DNA of 64,000 nucleotides from an uncultured Opitutales bacterium. Lineage in GTDB: Bacteria > Verrucomicrobiota > Verrucomicrobiia > Opitutales > Coraliomargaritaceae. The DNA is taken from the NCBI GenBank assembly GCA_937775295.1, contig CALKBZ010000003.1:186001-250000 (forward strand), read 5' to 3'. Positions 28,441 to 36,651 of this stretch are shown piece after piece; the stretch's first letter is position 1, and each line of letters begins with the position of its first letter. The notes beneath the pieces are model-generated. The model was given only the letters and a program-made list of their open reading frames with translations, was not told the DNA's origin and searched no databases. The translations under genes were made by a program, and so were the position numbers.

Positions 28441-28520
28441 AAGTAGGAAAGTAGGAAAGTGGAAAAGTTAGAAAGTGGAAAAGTTAGAAAGTGGAAAAGT
28501 CGGAACGTAGAATAGTGGAA
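28441..28520. repeat. Short A/G-rich tandem repeats between moxR and the DUF58 gene
   Basis: Two exact copies of a 16-bp unit (GTGGAAAAGTTAGAAA, 28459-28474 and 28475-28490) and a partial third are preceded by two GTAGGAAA units. The direct repeats could vary in copy number and alter spacing within the operon. Confidence 0.75.
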
Positions 28521-28542
28521 AAATCCTAATTCCTAATTGTTT

Positions 28543-29544
28543 TTAAGGCACTGGCACGGCGTCGAAAATCGATGCGACCAAATCTTCGCTGGTGATCTCT
28601 TCGGCTTCAGCCTCATAGCTGGGGATCACGCGGTGACGCAGCACATCCATGCCGATCTCCTTGATGTCTTGCGGGATTACGTAGGAGCGACCTTGCATCA
28701 GCGCCCATGCTTTTGCGGCGAGGGTAAGGTTGATGGTGGCGCGCGGGCTGGCTCCGAACTGGATGTACTGACCGAGCTTGAGGTTGAAATCTTCTGGATT
28801 ACGTGTAGCGAGGATCAGATCGACGATGTAGTCGCGGATCTTGGGATCGACGAACACGTCGTTGACGTACTTACGCGCCTCACGAATATCATCAAGTGTG
28901 GTGACTGCATCGACGCTTAGATTCGGATCGGTCGAAGCCATGCGGTCGAGGATTTCGCGCTCTTCGGCCTTGCTCGGGTAGCCGACTTTGAGCTTGAGCA
29001 TAAAGCGGTCAACCTGTGCTTCGGGTAGTGGGTAGGTGCCTTCTTGGTCGATCGGGTTTTCAGTGGCGAGCACTAGGAATGGCTCTGGCAGCGGGTATGT
29101 GGTGTCGCCGATAGTCACTTGATGCTCCTGCATCGCTTCGAGTAGCGCACTCTGAACCTTGGCAGGCGCGCGGTTAATTTCGTCGGCCAGCACAAGATTG
29201 GCGAAGATGGGACCCTTGCGCGTATGGAAGGTGCTGTCCTTTGGGCTGTAGATCAGCGTGCCAATGATGTCGGCTGGCAATAGATCGGGGGTGAACTGGA
29301 TGCGCTTAAAATCGGCATCGGTGGCAGTGGCGAGGGTGCGAATGCTCAGGGTCTTAGCGAGGCCTGGTACGCCTTCGAGCAGCACGTGTCCGTTGGCGAG
29401 CAAGCCGACCAGTAGACGGTCGACTAGATAGCGTTGGCCGACGATGACGCGGCCGATCTCTTTGCGCAATGTGGGGATCCACGCAGTCGCAGCTTCGAGA
29501 GCTTCATTGGAGGGGGGGGAGGTAGTCGCGGGTTGTGTACTCAT
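28543..29544 (-). CDS. MoxR family AAA+ ATPase
   Basis: A 333-aa AAA+ ATPase of the MoxR group, acting as a chaperone-like motor for VWA proteins encoded in the same operon. Walker A is GVPGLAKT, Walker B LVLADEINRAPAKVQ, sensor 1 LATENP, and the lid carries GASPRATINLTLAAKAWA, which is nearly invariant in MoxR. The start is ATG 29542-29544 (MSTQPATTSPP); an open frame upstream to 29643 lacks family similarity. It is the first gene of the moxR-DUF58-DUF4381-batA-batBC-batD cluster. A sigma-54-like sequence lies upstream and an NtrC-type activator is divergently encoded. Confidence 0.95.
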   Translation of the reverse strand: MSTQPATTSPPSNEALEAATAWIPTLRKEIGRVIVGQRYLVDRLLVGLLANGHVLLEGVPGLAKTLSIRTLATATDADFKRIQFTPDLLPADIIGTLIYSPKDSTFHTRKGPIFANLVLADEINRAPAKVQSALLEAMQEHQVTIGDTTYPLPEPFLVLATENPIDQEGTYPLPEAQVDRFMLKLKVGYPSKAEEREILDRMASTDPNLSVDAVTTLDDIREARKYVNDVFVDPKIRDYIVDLILATRNPEDFNLKLGQYIQFGASPRATINLTLAAKAWALMQGRSYVIPQDIKEIGMDVLRHRVIPSYEAEAEEITSEDLVASIFDAVPVP

Positions 29545-29639
29545 AGTTGCAAAAATGGAAAAAACATCTAACGGCAGGAGATCAATGACAAACGATCCTG
29601 CAAGAGGTTTCATAGAAAAAATTGAGAAATTGCATTTGA

Positions 29640-29653
29640 GCATGAGTTGTGCC
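29640..29653 (-). promoter_or_regulatory. Candidate sigma-54 promoter for moxR-bat operon
   Basis: On the minus strand the sequence is GGCACAACTCATGC, the required GG-N10-GC pattern, with the full GGCAC of the -24 element and TGC-T at -12. It would place the start about 85 nt ahead of moxR. The divergent neighbour is a sigma-54 activator. Such short matches occur by chance, so this is a candidate only. Confidence 0.4.
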
Positions 29654-29665
29654 TTATTGTCTCAC

Positions 29666-31033
29666 ATGCCCGCAACGATCTTAATTGTAGATGATGAGAA
29701 AAACACCCGTGAGGGCTTGAGTTTGGCTCTGGAAGACGACTACGAGGTCTATATGGCTAGTGGAGCAGCAGAGGCATTTAATTTGATGGAAGCGGAGACG
29801 TTTGACGTGGTATTGACCGACTTACGAATGGCCGGGAAGTCAGGGCTGAAAGTGATCGATCACGCCATTAAACTGCCGAATCGCCCGATCTGCATCATGA
29901 TGACCGCTTACGGCAATGTGGAGACCGCAGTTGAAGCGATGCGTCGTGGGGCTTTTGACTTTTTGACTAAGCCGGTGAGCTTGGAGAAGCTTGAGATTAT
30001 TATCAAACGAGCGCTGCAGTCGCGCACGATTGAGGCGGAGAATGTAGTCCTGCATGAGCGCTTGGATAAGAAATACAGTTTCGGTGGGATCATCGGTCAT
30101 TCGCCTGGGCTCACCGATGTGTTGGATAAGGTCAAACTCGTGGCACCGTCGAGGGCGACTGTTCTGCTCGAAGGTGAGACTGGCACAGGCAAGGAACTGA
30201 TTGCGCAGGCGATTCACCAGAACAGCACCCGTGCGCGTAAGCCCTTCGTGCCAGTGCATTGCGCGGCCTTGGCTGCAAATTTGCTCGAGAGCGAACTGTT
30301 TGGGCATGAGAAAGGCGCGTTTACTGGTGCGACCGAACGGCGCATTGGGCGTTTTGAAGCGGCAGACGGCGGCACCTTGTTTTTGGATGAAATCGGCGAG
30401 ATCGATGCGTCCACACAGGTGAAATTGTTGCGCTTCCTTGAGACGCGCAGCTTTGAGCGCTTGGGCAGTTCCACCCCGGTTAAGGTCGATGTGCGCTTGG
30501 TTTGCGCGACCAATCGTAATCTGACCGAGATGTCGAAGAGTGGCGAGTTTCGCGAAGATCTGCTTTATCGGCTCAATGTCGTGACGATTCATTTGCCAGC
30601 GCTGCGTCACCGGCAGGAAGATATGATTATCTTGCTCAATCATTATATAAAGGAGTTTAGCGAAGAGAATGAGGTGGCACCGGTTCGTTTGACAGTCGGT
30701 GCACTTAAAGTGCTTCGCGCGTATCGCTGGCCCGGCAATATTCGTGAGTTGCGTAATTTTTGTGAAAATAACGTCGTGCTCAAGCGTGGCAGCGAAGTAA
30801 CGGAGTATGATCTCGATCCCAAGTATCAGTTGCATGAGGGCGATGCACGGTTGCTTGAGTCAGTGGTCTCTAGTTCGACTTTGAGCAAGGAAGAGAATGA
30901 GAAGCGTTTGTTGCGCAACGCGCTGATCAAAGCCAGTGGCAATCGTACCCGGGCGGCCGAGTTGATGGGCATTAGTCGCCGAACCTTGCATCGCAAGCTT
31001 ATCCAGTGGCCAGAGTTAGACGTTGAGAAATGA
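29666..31033 (+). CDS. NtrC-family sigma-54 response regulator
   Basis: A 455-aa three-domain activator. Receiver domain residues 1-120 with phospho-acceptor Asp52 (VLTDLRM) and Lys102. AAA+ domain with Walker A GETGTGKE (170-177) and GAFTGA (217-222), the loop that contacts sigma-54. C-terminal Fis-type helix-turn-helix with NRTRAAELMGISRRTLHRKL. It should bind upstream activating sites and open sigma-54 holoenzyme complexes when phosphorylated. No cognate histidine kinase is nearby. ATG 29666 starts MPATILIVDDE, a normal receiver start; an upstream extension to 29444 runs through moxR and is rejected. The stop overlaps the next frame by ATGA. Confidence 0.95.
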   Translation: MPATILIVDDEKNTREGLSLALEDDYEVYMASGAAEAFNLMEAETFDVVLTDLRMAGKSGLKVIDHAIKLPNRPICIMMTAYGNVETAVEAMRRGAFDFLTKPVSLEKLEIIIKRALQSRTIEAENVVLHERLDKKYSFGGIIGHSPGLTDVLDKVKLVAPSRATVLLEGETGTGKELIAQAIHQNSTRARKPFVPVHCAALAANLLESELFGHEKGAFTGATERRIGRFEAADGGTLFLDEIGEIDASTQVKLLRFLETRSFERLGSSTPVKVDVRLVCATNRNLTEMSKSGEFREDLLYRLNVVTIHLPALRHRQEDMIILLNHYIKEFSEENEVAPVRLTVGALKVLRAYRWPGNIRELRNFCENNVVLKRGSEVTEYDLDPKYQLHEGDARLLESVVSSSTLSKEENEKRLLRNALIKASGNRTRAAELMGISRRTLHRKLIQWPELDVEK

Positions 31034-32070
31034 GGCAGTGGATGGCCGCGTCGCGACCAAAAACCTGCCGCTACACTTGCCATCCATTTTGTGAGCCAAC
31101 TGATCAGTCAGCTTATAGTTTGACTCTGCATCCGAGTCGCGGCTCATCATGTCAGATCTTCATTGGTCTCATTTTTTTACCCCTAGAAGCCCACTTTCAC
31201 TTATGCTTCCACGCCTCCTGCTTTTTTCTCTTGGCAGCCACTGCGGTGGCGCCCGCGAATGCCAGACAATTCCGTATTGCTGCTTCCGACCTCTTGGCAG
31301 AGTTTATCACTGAGCCGCTCCTAGCTTATGGAGATGAGCATTCGATGGAATTCAAGGTCGACGACATTGGTAGTTTGCCCGCGTTGGAGCGGTTGCGCTC
31401 GGATGAAATTGATTTAGCGATTATAGCGGTACCGGAAGATACTGATGTGCCGCGTGACGAGTTTCGGGTGTTTCCTTTCGCATATGATGTTGCTGTGATT
31501 GCGGTCAATCAAAGTAATCCGATCAATGAGATCAGTCTAGCCAGCCTCGGTGGTATTTTCGGGGCGAATGAGGAATCCAACTACACTACATGGGGCGACT
31601 TAGGTCTTTCCGGTTGGGGCAGTCGTTCAATTAAGACATTGGCAGGGCAAAATAATAAAAGTATATCGCTCGAGTTATTTAAATTTTCGGTCCTCCGCAG
31701 TGGGCAGATGAAGTCGACTATGGCTTCGGTGAAAGATTCCGAAATCGAGGGCTTACTGTTGTCTAATGCTGCGTCGATCGCGATTTTGCCAGGTTTGCCG
31801 AAGAGTGAAAAAGTCAAAGCATTGATGATCTCGAGTGAGATCGATGGCCCCGCATTTAGTCCTACGGACGATAATGTGCATTATGGCGACTATCCGATTC
31901 GCTTGGCTTTCTATGTCGTGTATAAAGAGCGCGACCAAGCGCGAGCGCAGAAAGTGCTTCGTGTCTTGCTGAACGATGATCTCGCCGCTGCGCTGCGTGG
32001 CAACAACCTCGTCGCATTACCTGACACTGTGCGGCGCAAGTTGACGATGGATTTAGATCTCGGAAAGTAA
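31030..32070 (+). CDS. Periplasmic binding protein-like (PstS-type) protein, apparent frameshift in signal peptide
   Basis: From about residue 78 the product (ARQFRIAASDLLAEFI...) reads as a type II periplasmic binding protein of the phosphate/PstS-like group: DLAIIAVPEDTD, VAVIAVNQSNPINEISLASLGGIFG and a second lobe ending in LRVLLNDDLAAALR. The ORF start ATG 31030 overlaps the NtrC stop, but the first 70 codons look non-coding and lack a signal peptide. In the next frame, ATG 31203 gives MLPRLLLF; with one T fewer in the six-T run at 31222-31227 it would join LLAATAVAPANA in frame, a textbook signal peptide ending in ANA. So the gene is probably frameshifted, phase-variable, or contains a sequencing error. 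Confidence 0.7.
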   Translation: MRQWMAASRPKTCRYTCHPFCEPTDQSAYSLTLHPSRGSSCQIFIGLIFLPLEAHFHLCFHASCFFLLAATAVAPANARQFRIAASDLLAEFITEPLLAYGDEHSMEFKVDDIGSLPALERLRSDEIDLAIIAVPEDTDVPRDEFRVFPFAYDVAVIAVNQSNPINEISLASLGGIFGANEESNYTTWGDLGLSGWGSRSIKTLAGQNNKSISLELFKFSVLRSGQMKSTMASVKDSEIEGLLLSNAASIAILPGLPKSEKVKALMISSEIDGPAFSPTDDNVHYGDYPIRLAFYVVYKERDQARAQKVLRVLLNDDLAAALRGNNLVALPDTVRRKLTMDLDLGK

Positions 32071-32106
32071 ATTTATTTGAAAACGCATTGACAGCAGGCG
32101 CTAATT

Positions 32107-32112
32107 TATAAT
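32107..32112 (+). promoter_or_regulatory. Candidate -10 element for tRNA-Gly
   Basis: A perfect TATAAT lies 24 nt before the mature tRNA. A TTGACA is present at 32088-32093, but the 13-nt spacer is shorter than the usual 16-18, so the -35 assignment is doubtful. Confidence 0.4.
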
Positions 32113-32135
32113 TCTCTGCGACTTCTTCCAAAGAA

Positions 32136-32216
<81 letters not shown>

Positions 32217-32247
32217 AAGCCCCCAGTCAAATGACTGGGGGCTTTTT
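32217..32247 (+). terminator. Rho-independent terminator of tRNA-Gly
   Basis: A GC-rich stem AAGCCCCCAGTCA (32217-32229) pairs with TGACTGGGGGCTT (32232-32244) and is followed by TTTTTATT. It begins 6 nt after the CCA end. Confidence 0.93.
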
Positions 32248-32573
32248 ATTGCCGCCATGAAACGGTGAGATCGCTAACTGTTTCGTGGCGTCTTATTTCT
32301 CACATATATCCCCCCGCTGGACTGTTTTCAGTCTTTGGTGGTGGGATGCCGTCCTCGGCGTCCGAAGTTGATAGGGGACATCGCTCTGAGCTTGTTGTAT
32401 ATTTAGCCAGGCTCTGCTAACACAGCGGGGGTGCTGTCCTTCTATTTTGGAATGCATGTCTCAACAAAAAAGCTCTTCACTGTACTTTTGAGAGCAGACC
32501 TCTGTCGGTAGAGTGTAGGGCGCGAATCAGCTCGCACACCACAGTTGTTACCCCTTACTTTCAACGCCCACAA
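32248..32573. other. Non-coding stretch between tRNA-Gly and tkt terminators, with hairpins
   Basis: No credible gene. Three inverted repeats are visible: 32253-32263 with 32280-32290 (10 of 11, one G-T), GACTG-TTTT-CAGTC near 32319-32333, and GGATGCCG-TCCT-CGGCGTCC at 32344-32363. The word CGTGGCGTC at 32285-32293 equals the left outer stem of the palindromic element at 21947, so this may be a decayed copy. An antisense frame (32442-32762) overlaps tkt and is not called. Confidence 0.45.
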
Positions 32574-32603
32574 AAAAGGCCGCCCATGTGGGCGGCCTTT
32601 TGT
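32574..32603 (-). terminator. Rho-independent terminator of tkt
   Basis: A perfect 9-bp stem GGCCGCCCA (32580-32588) pairs with TGGGCGGCC (32591-32599). On the minus strand it is followed by six T (complement of 32574-32579). It starts about 20 nt after the tkt stop. Confidence 0.9.
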
Positions 32604-32623
32604 ATTCAAAGCGTGGCTACGGT

Positions 32624-34627
32624 TTAGAGTAGTTCTTTGGCGACGGCTGCGACGTTGTCGGCAGTCATACCCAATTCGGCCATAACAGAGTCGCCGGGAG
32701 CAGAGATACCGAAGCGATCGATGCAGACTGTCTTGCCGGTGAGGCCGACATACTTGCCCCATGTGCTGGAGACGCCTGCTTCAACGGCAACACGCGCGGT
32801 GCAGCTGAGTGGCAGGATGCTTTCGATGTAGTCTGCTGATTGGCGTTCGAAGCGCTCGAAGCAAGGGAGAGACACCACGCGTACGCCGTCACCAAGTTTC
32901 TCCGCTGCGCCGAGTGCGTGTTGCACTTCAGAGCCTGTTGCCATGATGATGAGTTTCAGGTCGCCAGATTCTGGCTTCGCGATGTAGCCACCCTTGAGTG
33001 TGCCTTCGCGACGATCGGCGATGCTGATGCTGTCATTGGCAGGGATGTTTTGGCGAGTGAGGATCAATGCGGTCGGGCCATCTGTGCGAAGTGTTGCGGC
33101 TGCAAATGCGGCTGCAGTTTCTTCGGCATCAGATGGGCGGATGACGTCAAGGTTCGGGATCACGCGCAGGCCGCTGACTGTTTCGACGGGTTGGTGTGTT
33201 GGGCCGTCTTCACCGACACCGACAGAGTCGTGCGTGAAGATGTAAGTGACGGGCAACTTGGCGAGGCCCGCAAGGCGGATCGCGGGACGAAGGTAGTCTG
33301 CGAATACTAGGAAGGTTGCACCACTTGGGCGGAAGAGCCCGTCGTATGCGATACCATTGCAGATGGAACCCATTGCGTGTTCGCGAATACCGAACCAGAT
33401 ATTGCGACCACCGAAGTTTTGGGCAGAGAAGTCGCCGCCGTCTTTGATATAGTTCTTGGTAGAACCATAAAGGTCAGCGGAACCAGTGATGACTTGTGGC
33501 ACTTCCTTGGCAAGGGACTGCATGACCACGCCGCCGGAGGCGCGTGTTGCTGAGCCAGTGCCAGCATCGAATTCTGGGATGCGGCTGACGAGATCGGCAG
33601 GGATCTCGCCTTTGACGGATGCTTCGAGCTCAGCAGCCAGTGCCGGGTTTGCTGCGCTCCATGCTGCGTAGGTTGCTTCCCACTCAGTGAAGGCGGCTTT
33701 GCCTGCCTCTGCTTGTGCAGCGAAGTGTGCACGAACATCTTCAGATACGAAGAACGTCTCTTCCGGAAGGCCGAGTCCATTGCGAGCTTCGGTGGCGAAC
33801 TTTGCGCCGCCTTCGCCGTGACCGGCTGCGGTGCCGGCAACTTCAGGAATGCCCTTGCCGATTGTGGTCTTCGCAATGATGACTGTTGGCTTGCCGTTGT
33901 CATTGGACTTGGCGTGAGCGATGGCTTCCTTAATCGCAGTTAGATCGTGACCGTCAATGGTGATCGCATCCCAGCTTTGAGAGATGAAATACGCTTCAGC
34001 ATCCTCGCTCTGCGACTGTGTTGCCATCGCGTCAAGAGTGACGTCGTTGGAGTCATAGATGAGGATGAGGTTGTCGAGCTGGTTGTGACCGGCAAATGCG
34101 ATCGCTTCCTTGGAAACGCCTTCTTGCAGGCAACCGTCACCATTGAGCGCGAAGATGTGCTGGTTGAAAATGGTGTGATCCGCGGTGTTGAACTGTGCCG
34201 CTGCACGCTTGCCGGAAAGCGCGAATCCGACCGCATTGCCGATCCCTTGGCCGAGTGGGCCAGTGGTGGCTTCGACGCCTGCAGTGTCGCCGAACTCGGG
34301 ATGCCCTGGTGTTTCGGAGCCGAGTACGCGGAAGTTTTTCACTTCATCCAAGGAGAGATCATAGCCTGCAAGGTGTAACCATGAGTAAATAAACATCGAA
34401 CCGTGGCCGGCTGAGAGTATGAAGCGGTCGCGGTTGAGCCACCTTGGTGCCGCAGGATTATAGCGGAGGCCGTTGTCGCCAAACAGGACGGCGCCGATTT
34501 CTGCGCAGCCGAGTGGTAGGCCGAGGTGGCCTGAGCTGCAGGCGTGGATTGCATCGATCGCAAGCCCACGGGCTTCGTTGGCAGCTTGGGATAGAATTTC
34601 AGCACGAGATGTGGTGGCGGTGTTCAT
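32624..34627 (-). CDS. tkt: Transketolase
   Basis: Thiamine-diphosphate enzyme (667 aa; E. coli TktA 663) that moves two-carbon units between sugar phosphates in the non-oxidative pentose phosphate pathway. Signatures seen: [10 protein letters not shown] near the N-terminus (GHPGxPxG in most family members), the ThDP-binding GDGCLQEG, the catalytic Glu region FGIREHAMG, and [17 protein letters not shown]. Start taken at ATG 34625-34627 ([12 protein letters not shown]). An in-frame reading to 34732 adds 35 residues with no family counterpart. It has its own terminator downstream and no operon partner. Confidence 0.97.
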   Translation of the reverse strand: MNTATTSRAEILSQAANEARGLAIDAIHACSSGHLGLPLGCAEIGAVLFGDNGLRYNPAAPRWLNRDRFILSAGHGSMFIYSWLHLAGYDLSLDEVKNFRVLGSETPGHPEFGDTAGVEATTGPLGQGIGNAVGFALSGKRAAAQFNTADHTIFNQHIFALNGDGCLQEGVSKEAIAFAGHNQLDNLILIYDSNDVTLDAMATQSQSEDAEAYFISQSWDAITIDGHDLTAIKEAIAHAKSNDNGKPTVIIAKTTIGKGIPEVAGTAAGHGEGGAKFATEARNGLGLPEETFFVSEDVRAHFAAQAEAGKAAFTEWEATYAAWSAANPALAAELEASVKGEIPADLVSRIPEFDAGTGSATRASGGVVMQSLAKEVPQVITGSADLYGSTKNYIKDGGDFSAQNFGGRNIWFGIREHAMGSICNGIAYDGLFRPSGATFLVFADYLRPAIRLAGLAKLPVTYIFTHDSVGVGEDGPTHQPVETVSGLRVIPNLDVIRPSDAEETAAAFAAATLRTDGPTALILTRQNIPANDSISIADRREGTLKGGYIAKPESGDLKLIIMATGSEVQHALGAAEKLGDGVRVVSLPCFERFERQSADYIESILPLSCTARVAVEAGVSSTWGKYVGLTGKTVCIDRFGISAPGDSVMAELGMTADNVAAVAKELL

Positions 34628-34810
34628 GATTGTATGTATATGAGGTGCTTTGTGTATCGAGTTTTCTACGGTGAAAGCTAGCACGATGGCCCGATGGGAT
34701 TGAATTGGAAGGAAAAATGGGTGGTTTAGCATGAATTCTTCATGTTACAACCATGTGGAATTTAAATTCGAAACTCGACTCAAGCGTTTGTGAGAGCTTA
34801 CTCCACAGAC

Positions 34811-35236
34811 ATGACACATGATGAACTAGAACAGGGAGCAGTCCTTAATCTTGATTTTACCAAGCTGCGTAAGGTGGCAAATTGCGGCGCAGATGTGCTG
34901 CCGGCAATCGCTCAGGATGCCAAGACCGGCGAGGTGCTGATCGTTGGTTATGCGAACGAATTGGCACTTCAGACTGCTCTCGAGTGCGGCATGGCGACAT
35001 TCTGGAGCACCAGCCGCAATGAATTGTGGATCAAGGGCAAGACGAGTGGGGATTATTTAAAAATTGAAGATATTCGTATCAACTGTGAGCAGAATTCGAT
35101 TCTTTATTTAGTCACGCCGGCAGGGCAGGGCGCGTGTCACTCCAAGAATAAAGCGGGAGTTGCACGCTCTGGGTGCTATTACCGTAGCTTGACGGAAGAC
35201 GGTTCGTTGCAATTCGTCGATCCTGCTCAGGTCTAG
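34811..35236 (+). CDS. hisI: Phosphoribosyl-AMP cyclohydrolase, variant metal site
   Basis: HisI (141 aa), third step of histidine synthesis, opening the adenine ring of phosphoribosyl-AMP. Seen: VLPAIAQDAKTGEVLIVGYAN, the highly conserved MATFWSTSRNELWIKGKTSGD, ACHSKNKAG with Cys109 and GCYY with Cys122. The acidic metal motif, usually D-C-D-x-D, is N-C-E-Q-N at residues 91-95, which changes three carboxylate positions. The rest of the active site is intact, so it is either a lineage variant or uses the metal differently. Start ATG 34811 is preferred to a GTG at 34790. It is not clustered with other his genes. Confidence 0.92.
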   Translation: MTHDELEQGAVLNLDFTKLRKVANCGADVLPAIAQDAKTGEVLIVGYANELALQTALECGMATFWSTSRNELWIKGKTSGDYLKIEDIRINCEQNSILYLVTPAGQGACHSKNKAGVARSGCYYRSLTEDGSLQFVDPAQV

Positions 35237-35734
35237 GGCTTTCAGCGCACGATCGGTTACACATTCGTCATTGATAGCTGCTTAATATCTTAAAATAAGG
35301 GACGAACTAGAATATCTTACGGTGTGAAGTTTAGCAGTGGTGCTGAGTGACTGAATTCTCTCGAACCACTTTCGTCTGATATTGTGCAGTCGTGTGCGCT
35401 ATTGTACTGATTTTTCGATTCTTAGGCCGGCTGATCTTGTGTTTGGCATTAAGTCGTACCTAGCAAATTCAGCGTGATGCTGGGATCAGTTAGGAGAACT
35501 CTGCAGTGATTCAAGGTTTGCGATGGCAAGTCTTTGATGGGCCTTGGAATTGGCATAATTCCTGCATAACTGGTTTTATGTATGCTGCGCTTATTATTCT
35601 TCGAACACACTATAGCGAATTCACTGAATGGTTTTGTGGGCTGTCTAGGTCTTGTTGGCATTTCATGATAGAGCCGCGCGAGGTGGGCGCGGTAGCAATT
35701 CGTTCAGAAGCGTCTTAATTCGATTTTTGTAGCG
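35237..35734. other. Non-coding region upstream of the glucosylglycerate genes
   Basis: No convincing gene in 498 bp. A 70-codon plus frame (35506-35718) has no recognisable motif, and the sigma-54-like site lies inside it, so it is not called. The region is AT-richer than its neighbours and long enough to hold activator-binding sites for the candidate sigma-54 promoter, but I can identify no clear operator palindrome. Confidence 0.5.
35550..35567 (+). promoter_or_regulatory. Candidate sigma-54 promoter for gpgP-gpgS/GGaP
   Basis: TTGGCATAATTCCTGCAT carries GG (35552-35553) and GC (35564-35565) exactly 10 nt apart. TTGGCA and CTGCAT are close to the -24/-12 consensus TTGGCAC and TTGCAT. Transcription would start near 35577, about 160 nt before the phosphatase gene. 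The spacing and both half-sites agree, making this the better of the two sigma-54 candidates in the window. Confidence 0.5.
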
Positions 35735-36580
35735 ATGTCTGCGAAAAAGAAACTGCTGGTCGTGACGGACCTAGACGGTTCGCTGTTAGATGATTCCTAT
35801 TCTTGGGAAGCTGCCAGGCCTGCGTTGCATTGTCTGAAGACGTTGGGGATCCCGTTGGTGCTCAATTCGAGTAAGACAATTTCTGAAATGAAGGATTTGG
35901 CGCACCGCATGGGCACGTTTGCACCTATGGTTGCGGAGAACGGCGGCTTGCTAGCGGTGCCGCAAGAGTCGGGCTTGCTGGACCAGCCTAAGACGTTTCA
36001 ACGCATGGGGAGTGATTGGATTCAGATCACGGGGCTCTCTCGCGATTTTATTCTGAGCCGCGCTCATGCATTGCGCGAGGCTCAGGGTTACCTGTTCGAA
36101 GGCTTTGCAGATTGGTCGGATGCGATGGTTGCCGAGCATACTGGATTGAGTTCTGGCGCGGCGAGCTGCGCTCAGTCGCGTTATGCGACTGAGCCGATTT
36201 TGTGGGAAGATACTTTAGCGCGGCGTAAGGCGTTTGAAGGCTCATTAGCCAAAGACGGCATCCGCCTGTTGCAGGGAGGGCGTTTTCTACATTTGATGGG
36301 ACCTGCTGATAAAGCTAGTGGCACTGTTGCAGTGAAAGCCCTGTATCAGAGGGCGATGCCTGATGTGGAATGGTTGGTGGTGGCGTTGGGCGATAGCCAA
36401 AACGATCAAGCGATGCTTGAGGTGGCAAATATTGCCGTGGTCATTCCGCATGCGGATGGGCCGCACATTTCGCCGCAAGCACCGCGTGTGCTCAATGCTT
36501 CAATGCCTGCAACTGCCGGTTGGAACGAAGCGGTTCTAACTATCATTAAAGACGAGATCGGGGCTTCAGCTTTGAAGTGA
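35735..36580 (+). CDS. gpgP: HAD-IIB phosphatase, probable glucosyl-3-phosphoglycerate phosphatase (MPGP family)
   Basis: A 281-aa HAD hydrolase of the mannosyl-3-phosphoglycerate phosphatase family. Catalytic motif I is VVTDLDGSLLD (two Asp), motif II VLNSSKT, and motif IV LGDSQNDQAML. The cap region includes MVAENGG and the Lys of DKASGTVAVK. It should remove the 3-phosphate from glucosyl- or mannosyl-3-phosphoglycerate to free the compatible solute. The next gene, 71 nt on, encodes the matching GT81 synthase, which argues for the glucosyl substrate. Expression may come from the sigma-54-like promoter upstream. The family call is firm; substrate is inferred from context. Confidence 0.88.
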   Translation: MSAKKKLLVVTDLDGSLLDDSYSWEAARPALHCLKTLGIPLVLNSSKTISEMKDLAHRMGTFAPMVAENGGLLAVPQESGLLDQPKTFQRMGSDWIQITGLSRDFILSRAHALREAQGYLFEGFADWSDAMVAEHTGLSSGAASCAQSRYATEPILWEDTLARRKAFEGSLAKDGIRLLQGGRFLHLMGPADKASGTVAVKALYQRAMPDVEWLVVALGDSQNDQAMLEVANIAVVIPHADGPHISPQAPRVLNASMPATAGWNEAVLTIIKDEIGASALK

Positions 36581-36651
36581 AACATCCCGGTTTAACTGTC
36601 TGCGACTCTTAAAACTCCTGATTTCAAACTACTAATTTTAATATACAGAAT

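Noticed and set aside
28441-28520. Tandem repeats considered as a CRISPR array
   Set aside because: The units are 16 bp with no spacers, and no cas genes are present. They are simple tandem repeats.
29840-30835. 331-codon open frame antisense to the NtrC-type gene
   Set aside because: It is the mirror of a highly conserved regulator. It has no recognisable motif and its composition follows the opposite strand.
32442-32762. 106-codon minus-strand frame at the tkt 3' end
   Set aside because: It overlaps tkt in another frame and crosses the tkt terminator.
35506-35718. 70-codon plus-strand frame upstream of gpgP
   Set aside because: It lacks motifs and a ribosome site, and contains the sigma-54-like promoter.
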